Shown: positions 19,891 through 32,125 of the stretch, one piece after another
Position numbering within the stretch: the first letter of the stretch is position 1
How the letters are laid out: the number at the start of each line of letters is the position of its first letter
Origin: Paulinella micropora
Taxonomy: Eukaryota > Cercozoa > Imbricatea > Euglyphida
Length of the DNA: 64,000 nt
Assembly (NCBI GenBank): GCA_009731375.1
Contig: BJOX01000194.1
Location: 189,203 to 253,202 of the forward strand
Direction of reading: 5' to 3'
The notes under the pieces: generated by a model
Databases searched by the model: none
What the model saw: the letters and a program-made list of their open reading frames with translations, nothing else
Told to the model about the DNA's origin: nothing
Program-made: the position numbers and the translations under genes

Positions 19891-19900
19891 NNNNNNNNNN
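19845..19900. other. Poly-T run ending in a 10-N gap
   Basis: About 46 T's directly followed by N's (19891-19900). This is a typical assembly break at a homopolymer. Confidence 0.85.
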
Positions 19901-20035
19901 TTTATCCAAGTTTGCAAATTAGAAGTGACTTGAAAGCGCCTTTTTCGCAGCCGTTTTTCTTGCAGCCAGAACCTGTGTGTCATTATTAAGGTCCTAGAAC
20001 ACAAGACAAATATTATATCTATACATATACATGTA

Positions 20036-20086
20036 CATATACGTATACACACACACACACAAACATATATATATATATATATACAT

Positions 20087-20125
<39 letters not shown>

Positions 20126-20264
20126 GTACATAAACTTCGTGTATGTGCAATAATATCAAAGTGTTCTAATTCTTCTTCCTTTTGATAGTTTTATATATAC
20201 ATGATATACATATGAGTGTTATAAACTTTTTCTATGTGTCTTATGAAGGGTTTATACATAAATG

Positions 20265-20330
<66 letters not shown>

Positions 20331-20373
20331 AACTAGGTCGTTCCGCTAGGGTGGCAGGTGCCTGATATATCCA

Positions 20374-20442
<69 letters not shown>

Positions 20443-20477
20443 CAGGCACCTGCCTCCCTAGCGGAACGACCTAGTTT

Positions 20478-20517
<40 letters not shown>

Positions 20518-20627
20518 GTATATATATACATATACTAAATATATATATATATATATAAACTATATATATATATATATTTATATATGTATATATATATACA
20601 TATACTAAATATATATATATATATATA

Positions 20628-20677
<50 letters not shown>

Positions 20678-20723
20678 TTATGAATATATATGAACTAGGT
20701 CGTTCCGCTAGGGTGGCAGAGGC

Positions 20724-20769
<46 letters not shown>

Positions 20770-20885
20770 TGTATATATATATAATATATGTTTATATATA
20801 TACATATATATATATATAGAATATGCATATATGTATATATATGTATATATATATAATATTATATATATATATATATATATTATAT

Positions 20886-20957
<72 letters not shown>

Positions 20958-21009
20958 TATAAACTAGGTCGTTCCGCTAGGGTGGCAGGTGCCTGATATA
21001 TATATATAC

Positions 21010-21050
<41 letters not shown>

Positions 21051-21135
21051 TAATAATAATAATAATAATAATAATATATAAACTAGGTCGTTCCGCTAGG
21101 GTGGCAGGTGCCTGATATATTATATATATATATAC

Positions 21136-21196
<61 letters not shown>

Positions 21197-21436
21197 GAAT
21201 AATAGTGCTTCTCTGTCAATGGCTGATGCAAATCTGCACATGCGCCTCCATCGTCTCACCCGTGAGGGGAGTACGAAGAATTGACGAGAGGCTCTAATGA
21301 CACCCCCGCACGGGCAGTTCCAACACTTCCAGACGGACCGGTATGCTCAATGAAAATACTGGTGGCACCGATGGGAATCGAACTGGCGACAGGGCCCAGA
21401 TGGTAGAACTTGACCACTGGGCTATCCACGGTGTCC

Positions 21437-21491
<55 letters not shown>

Positions 21492-21606
21492 CAATATATA
21501 AACTAGGTCGTTCCGCTAGGGTGGCAGATGCCTGATATATATATATATATATATACATATATGTATGTATGTATAAACTAGGTCGTTCCGCTAGGGCGGC
21601 AGGTGC

Positions 21607-21649
<43 letters not shown>

Positions 21650-21660
21650 TAGGTCGTTCC
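20036..21660. repeat. (TA)n and (TAA)n arrays with eight copies of a 40-bp unit
   Basis: Near-continuous (ta)n, (taa)n and related sequence. A unit containing ctaggtcgttccgctagg and ending gcctgatatat recurs near 20333, 20440 (inverted), 20695, 20965, 21082, 21503, 21574 and 21647. Read on the minus strand, each unit has AG before GCACCTGCC; where tested, GTTTATA follows CCTA, giving a 28-nt exon-like piece. Confidence 0.8.
21205..21436 (-). mobile_element. tRNA-derived SINE
   Basis: The minus strand starts with a tRNA-like head at 21360-21436: box A TAGCCCAGTGG, box B AGTTCGATTCC, and an end GGTGCCACCA. A body of about 150 bp follows and ends in (TTA)n. The whole is flanked by (TAA)n. The acceptor and T stems do not pair well, so it is not a functional tRNA gene. 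Confidence 0.6.
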
Positions 21661-21663
21661 GCT

Positions 21664-21718
21664 AGGGTGGCAGGTGCCTCAGTTCTGTCAAGGACTGCTA
21701 GAACAAGGTCCTAGAACA
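21664..21718 (-). CDS. Possible exon fragment outside the phased chain
   Basis: On the minus strand TGTGTTCTAG is followed by an open frame beginning [11 protein letters not shown] that runs into the repeated unit (APATLAERP). The start (tcttgtgttctag/gacctt) recurs near 19988-20006, where another open frame begins DLNNDTQVLA and ends in a stop. This is similar to the exon-echo pattern farther right, but it does not fit the phase of the 22889 exon. Confidence 0.25.
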
Positions 21719-21726
21719 CAAGATGT

Positions 21727-21727
21727 A

Positions 21728-21811
<84 letters not shown>

Positions 21812-21824
21812 CTATCTTTCTATC

Positions 21825-21899
<75 letters not shown>

Positions 21900-21920
21900 C
21901 CTACCTATCTACCTACCTAC

Positions 21921-21981
<61 letters not shown>
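21727..21981. repeat. (CTAT)n microsatellite
   Basis: About 250 bp of (tatc)n with a few cta-cctac variants. Confidence 0.95.
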
Positions 21982-21984
<3 letters not shown>

Positions 21985-22443
21985 GAAATGCCATCTGTCG
22001 ACAGACAGAGAATTAGGGGATGGTGTGGGTGTGCTGGGCCCGTGGTGGGGTGCCTTATGTGTGCCCAGCCATACGCCTATAAGTCATATGCCGAAATAGC
22101 GACGGGAAGCACAATCCTGTTCCCTCAGGGTGCCCTTTCTCGCTTGTTGAGCCCGGAATAAAACCCACAGTGCTCTGTCGGTTTATACTAGACTGTCGAA
22201 CAGTCTCGAAACTCCATCTGCTTACTGGGCCCTCTGTAATGGAGGTGGGAGCTCGTTCTGCAAGGGGCGCTTTATGGAACGAGCCCTGGCCCCACCTGGT
22301 ACTAAGGAGATTTGGTATTTCCTGTATCAGTCCCTTCCGTGCAAACATCACGGCTTAGCTGGGCATCGGGTTAAAATTTTACCCACAGACTTCCTGGTTG
22401 ACGAAATCAGAAGCTCCTTTTTTCTGACATTAGTCGATATTTC

Positions 22444-22446
<3 letters not shown>
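21982..22446 (+). mobile_element. Dispersed repeat A, copy 1 (full)
   Basis: About 465 bp from tttgaaatg to cgatatttcat, bounded by (CTAT)n on both sides. It contains a short palindrome (agactgtcgaacagtct). It matches the copies at 28217, 40684, 50834, 60143 and 62088. No transposase-like protein is visible. Confidence 0.8.
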
Positions 22447-22493
<47 letters not shown>

Positions 22494-22772
22494 ATTACAT
22501 ACATATAGATATAATTTGAAATGTAATATTGTGATATAAAAATTAAACTGGAGTTTGACGCGGCCAGTGAAAGATAGATTGGATTAGATAGCTAGATAGT
22601 ATAATCTAGACAATAATCATTCCGGGTAACGCATCATACCAGGTGTTTGGCAATTGGTGCCAGTGAAGTCCGTTGATTAGATTAGCTAGATAGTATAAGC
22701 TAGATAATGATCCTGGATATAACGCATCATAGTACAAATCATGGTTTCTGGGAACTAGGAGGAGTTGGAAGC

Positions 22773-23006
22773 TCATATTGGCAGCGTGGCTAGCCCCAGA
22801 CTCGATCTTGATGCTGGTATAGTTTGTTTGGAATTCACGCAAATATTTGCGTTAGGGAAGTGTCCTGAACGCCAAAATCGCCTATTACCTGGGGTTTGGC
22901 AGTTGGTGCCAGTGAAGTCCGTTGCGGTGCAGTCGCAGCTGTAGATCGTGCTGCTGGTGTCAGTGCACAATCCACCGTTCAGACAAGGCGAGCTGTCACA
23001 TGGCGC
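22773..23006 (-). CDS. Exon 23: EGF domain and likely C-terminus
   Basis: The acceptor is CCCCAG at 23007-23012. It enters in phase 0 with APCDSSPCLNGGLCT and TGTNCQT, a complete EGF domain. A GT at 22888 could end it at 22889 in phase 1. If it is not spliced, the frame runs on to a TGA at 22773. The AG at 22865 would remove only 24 nt in frame, so the stop is reached either way. Another frame at 22600-22810 (with NYTSIKIESG and LLLVPRNHD) looks protein-like but cannot be joined in phase. Confidence 0.7.
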   Translation of the reverse strand, partial: APCDSSPCLNGGLCTDTSSTIYSCDCTATDFTGTNCQTPGNRRFWRSGHFPNANICVNSKQTIPASRSSLGLATLPI

Positions 23007-23029
23007 CTGGGGATAGAACATGCAAAAAA

Positions 23030-24413
23030 GGTAGGTAGATAGGTCGGTAGGTAGGTCGGTAGGTAGGTAAGGTCGGTAGGTAGGTAAATCGGTAGGTAGA
23101 TAGGTCGGTCGGCAGGTCGGTAGGTAGGTAGGTAGGTAGGTAGGTAGGTAGGTAGGTGTGTGATGCTGCTCATGTCAGTGCACAATCCACCGTTCAGACA
23201 AGGCGAGCTGTCACATGGCGCCTGGGGATAGAACATGCAAAAAAGGTAGGTAGATAGGTCGGTAGGTAGGTCGGTAGGTAGGTAAGGTCGGTAGGTAGGT
23301 AAATCGGTAGGTAGATAGGTCGGTCGGCAGGTCGGTAGGTAGGTAGGTAGGTAGGTAGGTAGGTAGGTAGGTGTGTGATGCTGCTCATGTCAGTGCACAA
23401 TCCACCGTTCAGACAAGGCGAGCTGTCACATGGCGCCTGGGGATAGAACATGCAAAAAAGGTAGGTAGATAGGTCGGTAGGTAGGTCGGTAGGTAGGTAA
23501 GGTCGGTAGGTAGGTAAGGTAGGTAGGTAGGTAGGTCGGTAGGTAGGTAGGTAGGTAGGTAGGTAAGGTAGGTAGGTAGGTAGGTAGGTAGGTAGGTAGG
23601 TAGGGTAGGTAGGTAGGTAGGTAGGTAGGTGTGTGATGCTGCTCGTGTCAGTGCATAATCCACCGTTCAGACAAGGCGAGCTGTCACATAGTGCCTGGGG
23701 ATAAAACATGCAAAAAAGGTGGTAGATAGGGTAGGTAGGTAAGGTCAGTAGGTAGGTAAGGTCGGTAGGTAGGTAAGGTCGGTAGGTAGGTAAGGTCGGT
23801 AGGTAGATAGGTCGGTCGGTAGGTCGGTAGGTAGGTAGGTAGGTAGGTGTGTGATGCTGCTGGTGTCAGTGCACAATCCACCGTTCAGACATGGCGAGCT
23901 GTCACATAGCGCCTGGGGATAGAACATGCAAAAAAGGTAGGTAGATAGGGTAGGTAGGTAGGTAGGTCGGTAGGTAGGTAAGGTAGGTAGGTAAGGTAGG
24001 TAGGTAAGGTAGGTAGGTAGGTCGGTCGGTAGGTAGGTATGTAGGTAGGTAGGTAGGTGTGTGATGCTGCTCGTGTCACTGCACAATCCACCGTTCAGAC
24101 AAGGCGAGCTGTCACATAGCGCCTGGGGATAGAACATGCAAAAAAGGTAGGTAGATAGGGTAGGTAGGTAGGTAGGTAGGTAGGTCGGTAGGTAGGTAAG
24201 GTAGGTAGGTAAGGTATGTAGGTAGGTCGGTCGGTAGGTCGGTAGGTAGGTAGGTAGGTAGGTCGATCGGTCGGTCGGTAGGAAGGTAGGTAGGTAGGTA
24301 GGTCGGTAGATAGGTAGGTCGGTAGGTAGGTAAGTAGGTAGGTAGGCAGGTAAGTAGGTAGGTAGGTAGGTGTGTGATGCTGCTCATATCAGTGCACAAT
24401 CTATCGTTCAAAC

Positions 24414-24450
<37 letters not shown>

Positions 24451-24738
24451 GGGTGCGCTGTTCACATGACGCCTGCAGGTAGATAGATAGAACAAGAACA
24501 ACAGAGATGAATAGGTAGGCAGGAAGGTAGGTAGGTAGGTAGGTAGGTAGGCAGGTAGGTAGGCAGGTAGGTAGGCAGGTAGGCAGGCAGGTAGGTAGGT
24601 AGGTAGGTAGGTAGGTAGGTAGGTAGGTAGGTAGGTAGGTAGGTAGGCAGGTAGGCAGTTAGGCAGGTAGGCAGGTAGGTAGGTAGGCAGGTAGGTAGGT
24701 AGGTAGGTGTATATGCTGTGGTGCTCGTGTCAGTATAC
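23030..24738 (-). repeat. Tandem 'echo' array of exon 23 in (GGTA)n
   Basis: Copies of the acceptor plus the first about 50 nt of exon 23 occur at about 23156-23221, 23372-23437, 23632-23693, 23848-23911 and 24060-24123. A broken copy lies at 24371-24474 and a trace at 24713. Each is followed (in transcript sense) by (CTAC)n. Units are about 210-260 bp. None keeps the donor. The broken copy has (GATA)n grown inside the exon sequence. Confidence 0.85.
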
Positions 24739-24827
<89 letters not shown>

Positions 24828-24830
24828 AAC
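24735..24830. repeat. (CTAT)n microsatellite
   Basis: About 95 bp of (tatc)n. Confidence 0.95.
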
Positions 24831-25625
24831 TACATGCGAAAACCTACCGACGCACCGCTATTCCCTCCGGAGTGGCCGCCGTCACCCTCCCAGTGCGTGC
24901 TCTGCACCGCCTGAACCCCCTGGAGAAGATTTTGCTCATGTTCACCCTTACGAAGACCTTTCGGGCCTCCTCGAAAAGAAGAGCCCAAAAGCGCACGTCC
25001 ATCCGGACTACAAGTCGCAACCCGGCATTATCAACCTGGATTCCACCCACTGTGTTGACGCCGAGACATACTCCCATTTCGTCCATCGGACAAGAAGNNN
25101 NNNNNNNNNNNNNNNNNNNNNNNNNNNNNNNNNNNNNNNNNNNNNNNNNNNNNNNNNNNNNNNNNNNNNNNNNNNNNNNNNNNNNNNNNNNNNNNNNNNN
25201 NNNNNNNNNNNNNNNNNNNNNNNNNNNNNNNNNNNNNNNNNNNNNNNNNNNNNNNNNNNNNNNNNNNNNNNNNNNNNNNNNNNNNNNNNNNNNNNNNNNN
25301 NNNNNNNNNNNNNNNNNNNNNNNNNNNNNNNNNNNNNNNNNNNNNNNNNNNNNNNNNNNNNNNNNNNNNNNNNNNNNNNNNNNNNNNNNNNNNNNNNNNN
25401 NNNNNNNNNNNNNNNNNNNNNNNNNNNNNNNNNNNNNNNNNNNNTTCCTTATCCTCCCACTCTCCATTCCTAGATTGCCTTTTTCTTCAACGTCCTTCCT
25501 CCTCTTCTTTTTCCAGAACACAGTCTACCCGTGATTCCCATCCCGGACACATGCACAGTACACAAATTATTGTTTGATGTGAAACTGCGTTCCTTTGCAA
25601 GGACTACATTCCTTTGCGACATCTC
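24831..25625 (-). mobile_element. Dispersed repeat B, copy interrupted by 347-N gap
   Basis: 24831-25097 and 25445-25625 match, inverted, the two parts of the 57585-58207 copy. The gap is 25098-25444. On the + strand of the left part is an open peptide with AHVHPYEDLSGLL and HVHPDYKSQPG, also open in the other long copy. Bounded by (CTAT)n. Confidence 0.75.
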
Positions 25626-25687
<62 letters not shown>

Positions 25688-25704
25688 ATCTATCTCTATC
25701 TATC

Positions 25705-25773
<69 letters not shown>

Positions 25774-25796
25774 ATCTATCTATCTATATCTATCTA

Positions 25797-25853
<57 letters not shown>

Positions 25854-25860
25854 CAAAATA
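25624..25860. repeat. (CTAT)n microsatellite
   Basis: About 230 bp of (tatc)n with tatatc variants. Confidence 0.95.
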
Positions 25861-25996
25861 CATACAGCATTTCATCTGAATATATATAGATAGGTAGACT
25901 GGCAGATAGATAGATAGATAGATAGGATAGGATAGGATAGAGATAGATAGATAGATATAGATAGATAGACAGATAGAAAGATAGATAGATAGGTAC

Positions 25997-26046
25997 CTTA
26001 GCACGGCAGAAACTGCCTCCGTTGCATGAGATCAAACTGTATGTTC
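25997..26046 (-). CDS. Exon 22 of EGF-repeat gene
   Basis: 50 nt, acceptor TCTCTTAG, donor GTACCT. Enters with GA completing a Gly codon and ends in phase 0. Encodes [16 protein letters not shown]. Confidence 0.7.
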
Positions 26047-26055
26047 CTAAGAGAG

Positions 26056-26116
<61 letters not shown>

Positions 26117-26142
26117 GCATGAGATCAAACTGTATGTTCCTA

Positions 26143-26213
<71 letters not shown>

Positions 26214-26237
26214 GCATGAGATCAAACTGTATGTTCC

Positions 26238-26290
<53 letters not shown>

Positions 26291-26478
26291 TAGAGAGAGA
26301 GAGAGAGGGTGCATGAGATCAAACTGTATGTTCCTAAGAGAGAAAGAAAGAGAGAGAGAGAGAGCGAGAGAGAGAGAGAGAGAGGGTGCATGAGATCAAA
26401 CTGTATGTTCCTAAGAGAGAAAGAAAGAGAGAGAGAGAGAGAGAGGGTGCATGAGATCAAACTGTATGTTCCTAAGAG

Positions 26479-26575
<97 letters not shown>
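26047..26575 (-). repeat. (GA)n array with five echoes of exon 22
   Basis: The acceptor plus 5' part of exon 22 (read on + as atgagatcaaactgtatg then ttcctaag) recurs near 26118, 26215, 26311, 26393 and 26453, and once more at 26913, each separated by (ga)n. All lie 5' of exon 22 in the transcript and lack the donor. Confidence 0.85.
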
Positions 26576-26596
26576 TGTGCCTCCGGTGAACGAGAT

Positions 26597-26677
26597 AAAG
26601 CACGTCAAATTTGTGGCTAGCCGCATAACATACTAATTTAGTATGTTATGCGGCTAGCCACAAATTTGACGTGCTTT
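26597..26677. repeat. 81-bp near-perfect palindrome, head of repeat D
   Basis: 40-bp arms at 26597-26636 and 26638-26677 are exact inverted copies around one T. The right arm continues as repeat D to about 26775. Confidence 0.9.
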
Positions 26678-26778
26678 GCGAGCCGGGCCGGCGAGCCCGC
26701 AAAAGACGTCAAATATAGCGCGCCGCAGATGTAGTTTTATCGGTAACCTGACCAAATTTTGTGGAGGTGACCGATTAA
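26638..26778 (+). mobile_element. Repeat D, copy 1 (MITE-like)
   Basis: tatgcggctagccacaaatt ... gtggaggtgaccgat, about 140 bp, with internal inverted repeats. Copies occur at about 36915-37062 and 48578-48715. Confidence 0.7.
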
Positions 26779-27100
26779 ACATGTTATGTTATGTTATGCT
26801 ATGCTATGGTATCTTATGGTCTGTAATGTTACGTTACGTTATGACATGTTATGATATGTTATATTAACATAACATAACATAAAGTGTTATGTTATTAAGT
26901 GCGCCCTGTGTATGAGATCAAACTGTATGCTCCTATAAATATTAACAGAACATAACATAACATATCATAACATATCATAACGTAACATAACGTAACATAA
27001 CGTAACATAACATAGCAGAGCATAACATAACATAACAGAGCATAAACTAACATAACATAACATAACGTAAACACAACATAACATAACATACATACGTACA

Positions 27101-27131
<31 letters not shown>

Positions 27132-27180
27132 CATACATTGAATACATTACATACATTACATACATATGTACTTATAAACA
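26779..27180. repeat. Pentanucleotide (TTATG)n/(AACAT)n and (CATA)n arrays
   Basis: Degenerate ttatg on one side and aacat on the other side of a centre near 26860, then (cata)n at 27085-27165. One exon-22 echo sits at about 26906-26938. Confidence 0.85.
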
Positions 27181-27227
27181 AAATAACATAATAGAAAGAT
27201 AGATAGATAGATAGATAGATAGCGTAC

Positions 27228-27293
27228 CTCGGCAGGGGGGTGTCTGTCCACTGCTCCAGCTGCAGCCTGAACTGCTGAATAATTGACACATCG
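27228..27293 (-). CDS. Exon 21 of EGF-repeat gene
   Basis: 66 nt, acceptor CTATAG, donor GTACGC. CG completes a Thr codon. Encodes MCQLFSSSGCSW and SSGQTPPCR, ends in phase 1. Partial copies with MCHFFNGSGC and HSSGCSC lie at about 27968-28008 and 27683-27718, both on the 5' side. Confidence 0.65.
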
Positions 27294-27349
27294 CTATAGA
27301 AAGATAAGATATAGATAGATTGTCACATCAGTTTATTGATAGGTAGATA

Positions 27350-27389
27350 GGTAGGGGGGGGGGGGGGGGGGGGGGGGGGNNNNNNNNNN
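27350..27389. other. Poly-G run and 10-N gap
   Basis: About 27 G's run directly into the gap 27380-27389. Confidence 0.9.
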
Positions 27390-27399
27390 TGATTGACAC

Positions 27400-27402
27400 A
27401 AC

Positions 27403-27436
<34 letters not shown>

Positions 27437-27601
27437 CACAACGCTATACAAAGATAAGATATAGATCAATCATAACGCTACAGAAAGATATAGATAGATT
27501 TCCATATTGATGTATTGATAGGTAGATAGGTAGGTAGATAGATAGATAGATAGACAGATAGATAGTAATAGATATATAGATGGATAGATAGATAGACAGA
27601 C

Positions 27602-27633
<32 letters not shown>

Positions 27634-27867
27634 GGATAGATAGATGGATAGATGGATGGATAGACAGACAGATAGCTTGATATATATTTTCGTTCTGTCA
27701 CAACTACAGCCTGAGCTATGGAGATAGATAGAATAGATAGATAGATAGATAGATAGAGAGATAGATAGATAAAAAAAGAGGCAAGCGCTATGGATAGATA
27801 AACATATAGATATAGATATAGATAGATAGATAGGTAGTATATATATAATATAAATAGATAGATAGAT

Positions 27868-27926
<59 letters not shown>

Positions 27927-28215
27927 GATAGATAGATAGATAGACAGACAGATAGATAGATAGATAGATAGATAGATAAATAGATAGCAGCCTGAGCCGT
28001 TGAAAAAATGGCACATCGTTTGAGACAGATAGATACATAAAAAGATATACATACATATTAATAAACAAAAAAACATAAATGAACACATGAATAAGTGAAT
28101 AAATGGACTAAATGAATAACTTCCATGGATTTTATGAAGAAATGAATAAATGAAAAAATAAATAAACGAACAAATAAACAACAAACAAACAAATAAATGA
28201 ATAGATAGATAGATA
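27400..28215. repeat. (GATA)n and (AAAT/AATA)-rich intron
   Basis: Mostly (gata)n with two exon-21 echoes, then a degenerate (aataaatg) stretch at 28070-28200. The long YLSI-type frames are repeat artefacts. Confidence 0.85.
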
Positions 28216-28216
28216 G

Positions 28217-28756
28217 ATGAGATATCGACTAATGTCAGAAAAAAGGAGCTTCTGATTTCGTCAACCAAGGAAGTCTGTGGGTAAAGTATTAACCCGATGC
28301 CCAGCTAAGCCGTGATGTTTGCACGGAAGGGACTGATACAGGCGATACCAAAGCTCCCTAGTACCAGGCTGGGCCAGGGCTCGTTCCATAAACGCCCCTT
28401 GCAGAACGAGCTCCCACCTCCATTACAGAGGACCCAGTAGCAGATGGAGTTTCGAGACTGTTCGACAGTCTAGTATAAACCGACAGAGCACTGTGGGTTT
28501 TATTCCGGGCTCAAACAAGCGAGAAAGGGCACCCTGAGGGAACAGGATTGTGCTTCCCGTCGCTATTTCGGCATGTGACTTATAGGCGTATGGCTAGGCA
28601 CACATAAGGCACCCCACCACGGGCCCAGCACACCCACACCATCCCCTAATTCTCTGTCTGTCGACAGATGGCACCCATTTCAAAAAACCAAGCCCAAGGG
28701 AGGGTCAGTGACACCTCAAGTGGCCTTGGTTCGCTCCGTGGAGTAAGTGATGAAGA
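28217..28756 (-). mobile_element. Repeat A, copy 2 (longest)
   Basis: An inverted copy of repeat A, extended by about 75 bp (ccaagcccaaggg ... gagtaagtgatgaag) not present in copy 1. Bounded by (GATA)n. Confidence 0.8.
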
Positions 28757-29052
28757 TAGATAGTTAGATAGATAGATAGATAGATATATAGATAGACAGA
28801 CAGATATATAGATAGATAGATAGATAGGTAGATAGATGGATAGATAGATAGATACATACATACATACACATATTCCTTGTGTGGTAAAGACGCCATAGAT
28901 AGATAGATGAATAGATGGATAGATGGATAGATAGATAGATAGATAGATAGGTAGGTAGGTAAATAGATAGATAGATGGATAGATAGATAGATACATACAT
29001 ACATACACATATACTGTGTGTGGTAAAGGCAACACACACCATAGATAGATGA

Positions 29053-29096
<44 letters not shown>

Positions 29097-29419
29097 GTAG
29101 GTAGGTAAATAGATAGATAGATGGATAGATAGATAGATACATACATACATACACATATACTGTGTGTGGTAAGGGCAACACACACCATAGATAGATAGAT
29201 GAATAGATAGATAGATAGATAGATGGATAGATAGATAGATAGATAGATAGATGGATAGATAGATAGATAGATAGATAGATATATAGATATAAATAGATAG
29301 ATGGATAGATAGATAGATAGGTAGATAGATAAGTAGATAGATAGGTAGATAGTAGGTAGATAGGTAGGTAGATGGATAAATAGACAGATAGATGGATAAA
29401 TAGACAGACAGACAGATAA

Positions 29420-29455
<36 letters not shown>

Positions 29456-29470
29456 TTAGATAGATAGGTA
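28757..29470. repeat. (GATA)n array with three echoes of exon 20
   Basis: (gata)n with variants. Segments near 28868-28898, 29008-29043 and 29152-29190 repeat the 3' part of exon 20 (GVFTTQ on the minus strand), all on its 3' side. Confidence 0.75.
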
Positions 29471-29483
29471 GATAGATACGTAC

Positions 29484-29536
29484 TTTGAGTCGTAAAGACC
29501 CCACAGTCCTTTAAGGGGCCAGCGCCCGTCGAACAA
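29484..29536 (-). CDS. Exon 20 of EGF-repeat gene
   Basis: 53 nt, acceptor TCATAG, donor GTACGT. T completes Gly. Encodes CSTGAGPLKDCGVFTTQ and ends in phase 1. Confidence 0.6.
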
Positions 29537-29539
29537 CTA

Positions 29540-29945
<406 letters not shown>

Positions 29946-29949
29946 TTAC

Positions 29950-30009
29950 CCGTAAGCGGCAAAGCTATCGCACTGGGTTCCAGGAGAGAGGGTAGTACAA
30001 TTAACATCA
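29950..30009 (-). CDS. Exon 19 of EGF-repeat gene
   Basis: 60 nt, acceptor TCTGCAG, donor GTAACT. T completes Ser. Encodes [16 protein letters not shown] and AAY, ends in phase 2 (GG). Confidence 0.68.
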
Positions 30010-30024
30010 CTGCAGATCAGACAC

Positions 30025-30910
<886 letters not shown>

Positions 30911-30912
30911 AC

Positions 30913-30983
30913 CTGCAACGTGTAGTGGCAGCTTTACACTCTGTGGCGGTACAAAGGCAGCAATTGCTTGCGCAAGTCTCGAC
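30913..30983 (-). CDS. Exon 18 of EGF-repeat gene
   Basis: 71 nt, acceptor TATTTAG, donor GTCTATC (merging with repeat). Phase 0 in, phase 2 out. Encodes VETCASNCCLCTATEC and KAATTRC. Confidence 0.68.
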
Positions 30984-31103
30984 CTAAATACACAGACCGA
31001 TTGGTAGGTCGGTAGGTAGGTAGGTAGGTAGGTAGGTAGATGGTTAGGTAGATAGATTGATGGACAGATCAGTTTGGTAGATATTACTACTAGATGGATA
31101 GAT

Positions 31104-31142
<39 letters not shown>

Positions 31143-31150
31143 GGTACCAC

Positions 31151-31224
31151 TTGGTTACAGGTGGCACCGGTCCAGCCCGAGGCGCACGTGCACTGGTAGC
31201 CGTTGAACAGGTCGGTACAGGTGC
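31151..31224 (-). CDS. Exon 17 of EGF-repeat gene
   Basis: 74 nt, acceptor TCCGTAG, donor GTGGTA. GC completes Gly. Encodes TCTDLFNGYQCTCASGW and TGATCNQ, the second half of an EGF domain. Phase 0 out. Confidence 0.78.
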
Positions 31225-31324
31225 CTACGGATACGGGCGAAATAGATATGGATATGGATATGGGTATGGATATGGATATAGATATGGATATGGATATAAA
31301 TATATGGGTTTGGATATAGATATA

Positions 31325-31383
31325 GTGACCATATCCATTGCAAGGACCCGGGCTGCAGTAGATAGATAGATAGATAGATAGAG

Positions 31384-31415
<32 letters not shown>

Positions 31416-31518
31416 GGATGGATAGATATATGGATAGATAGATAGAGATATAGTGACCATGTCCATTGCAAGGGTCGGGGCTGCAATAGATAGATAGATA
31501 GATAGATGGATAGATAGC

Positions 31519-31558
<40 letters not shown>

Positions 31559-31565
31559 GAGAGAT
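31325..31565 (-). repeat. Two echoes of exon 16 in (GATA)n
   Basis: The 3' half of exon 16 with its donor (PDPCNGHG type) recurs at about 31325-31358 and 31457-31486, 3' of the intact exon. Confidence 0.85.
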
Positions 31566-31573
31566 ATAGTGAC

Positions 31574-31639
31574 CATGTCCATTGCAAGGGTCGGGGCTGC
31601 AATCATTGATGTTGGTCGCACAGTTGACTCCACTGTATC
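31574..31639 (-). CDS. Exon 16 of EGF-repeat gene
   Basis: 66 nt, acceptor TCCATAG, donor GTCACT. GA completes Gly. Encodes [18 protein letters not shown] and NGH, ends in phase 1. Confidence 0.8.
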
Positions 31640-31644
31640 CTATG

Positions 31645-31647
31645 GAC

Positions 31648-31681
<34 letters not shown>

Positions 31682-31853
31682 GTGGATAGGTGGATGGATA
31701 GATGGATAGATGGATGGATGGATAGATAGATAGATAGATAGATAGATGCACCCGGCTGGGAGGTACAGGAAATAGGCGTTCACAGAATCCATATACAATT
31801 AGATAGATCGATAGATAGATAGATAGATAGATGGATGGATGGATGGATGGACG

Positions 31854-31884
<31 letters not shown>

Positions 31885-32035
31885 TGATAGGTGGATAGAT
31901 AGATAGATAGATAGATTAGATAGATAGATAGATAGATAGATTAGATTAGATTACATTACATTGCATAGATAGACAGATAGATAGATAGATAGATAGATAG
32001 ATTAGATTAGATTACATTATATTGCATAGATAGAC

Positions 32036-32069
<34 letters not shown>

Positions 32070-32090
32070 GTAGGTAGGTAGGTAGGTAGG

Positions 32091-32125
<35 letters not shown>

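Noticed and set aside
21360-21436. Functional tRNA gene
   Set aside because: Boxes A and B are present but the acceptor and T stems do not pair; the body and (TTA)n tail fit a SINE.
22606-22842. Protein-like frame with NYTSIKIESG and LLLVPRNHD as last exon
   Set aside because: No acceptor places it in phase with exon 23. It may be a frame-shifted relic.
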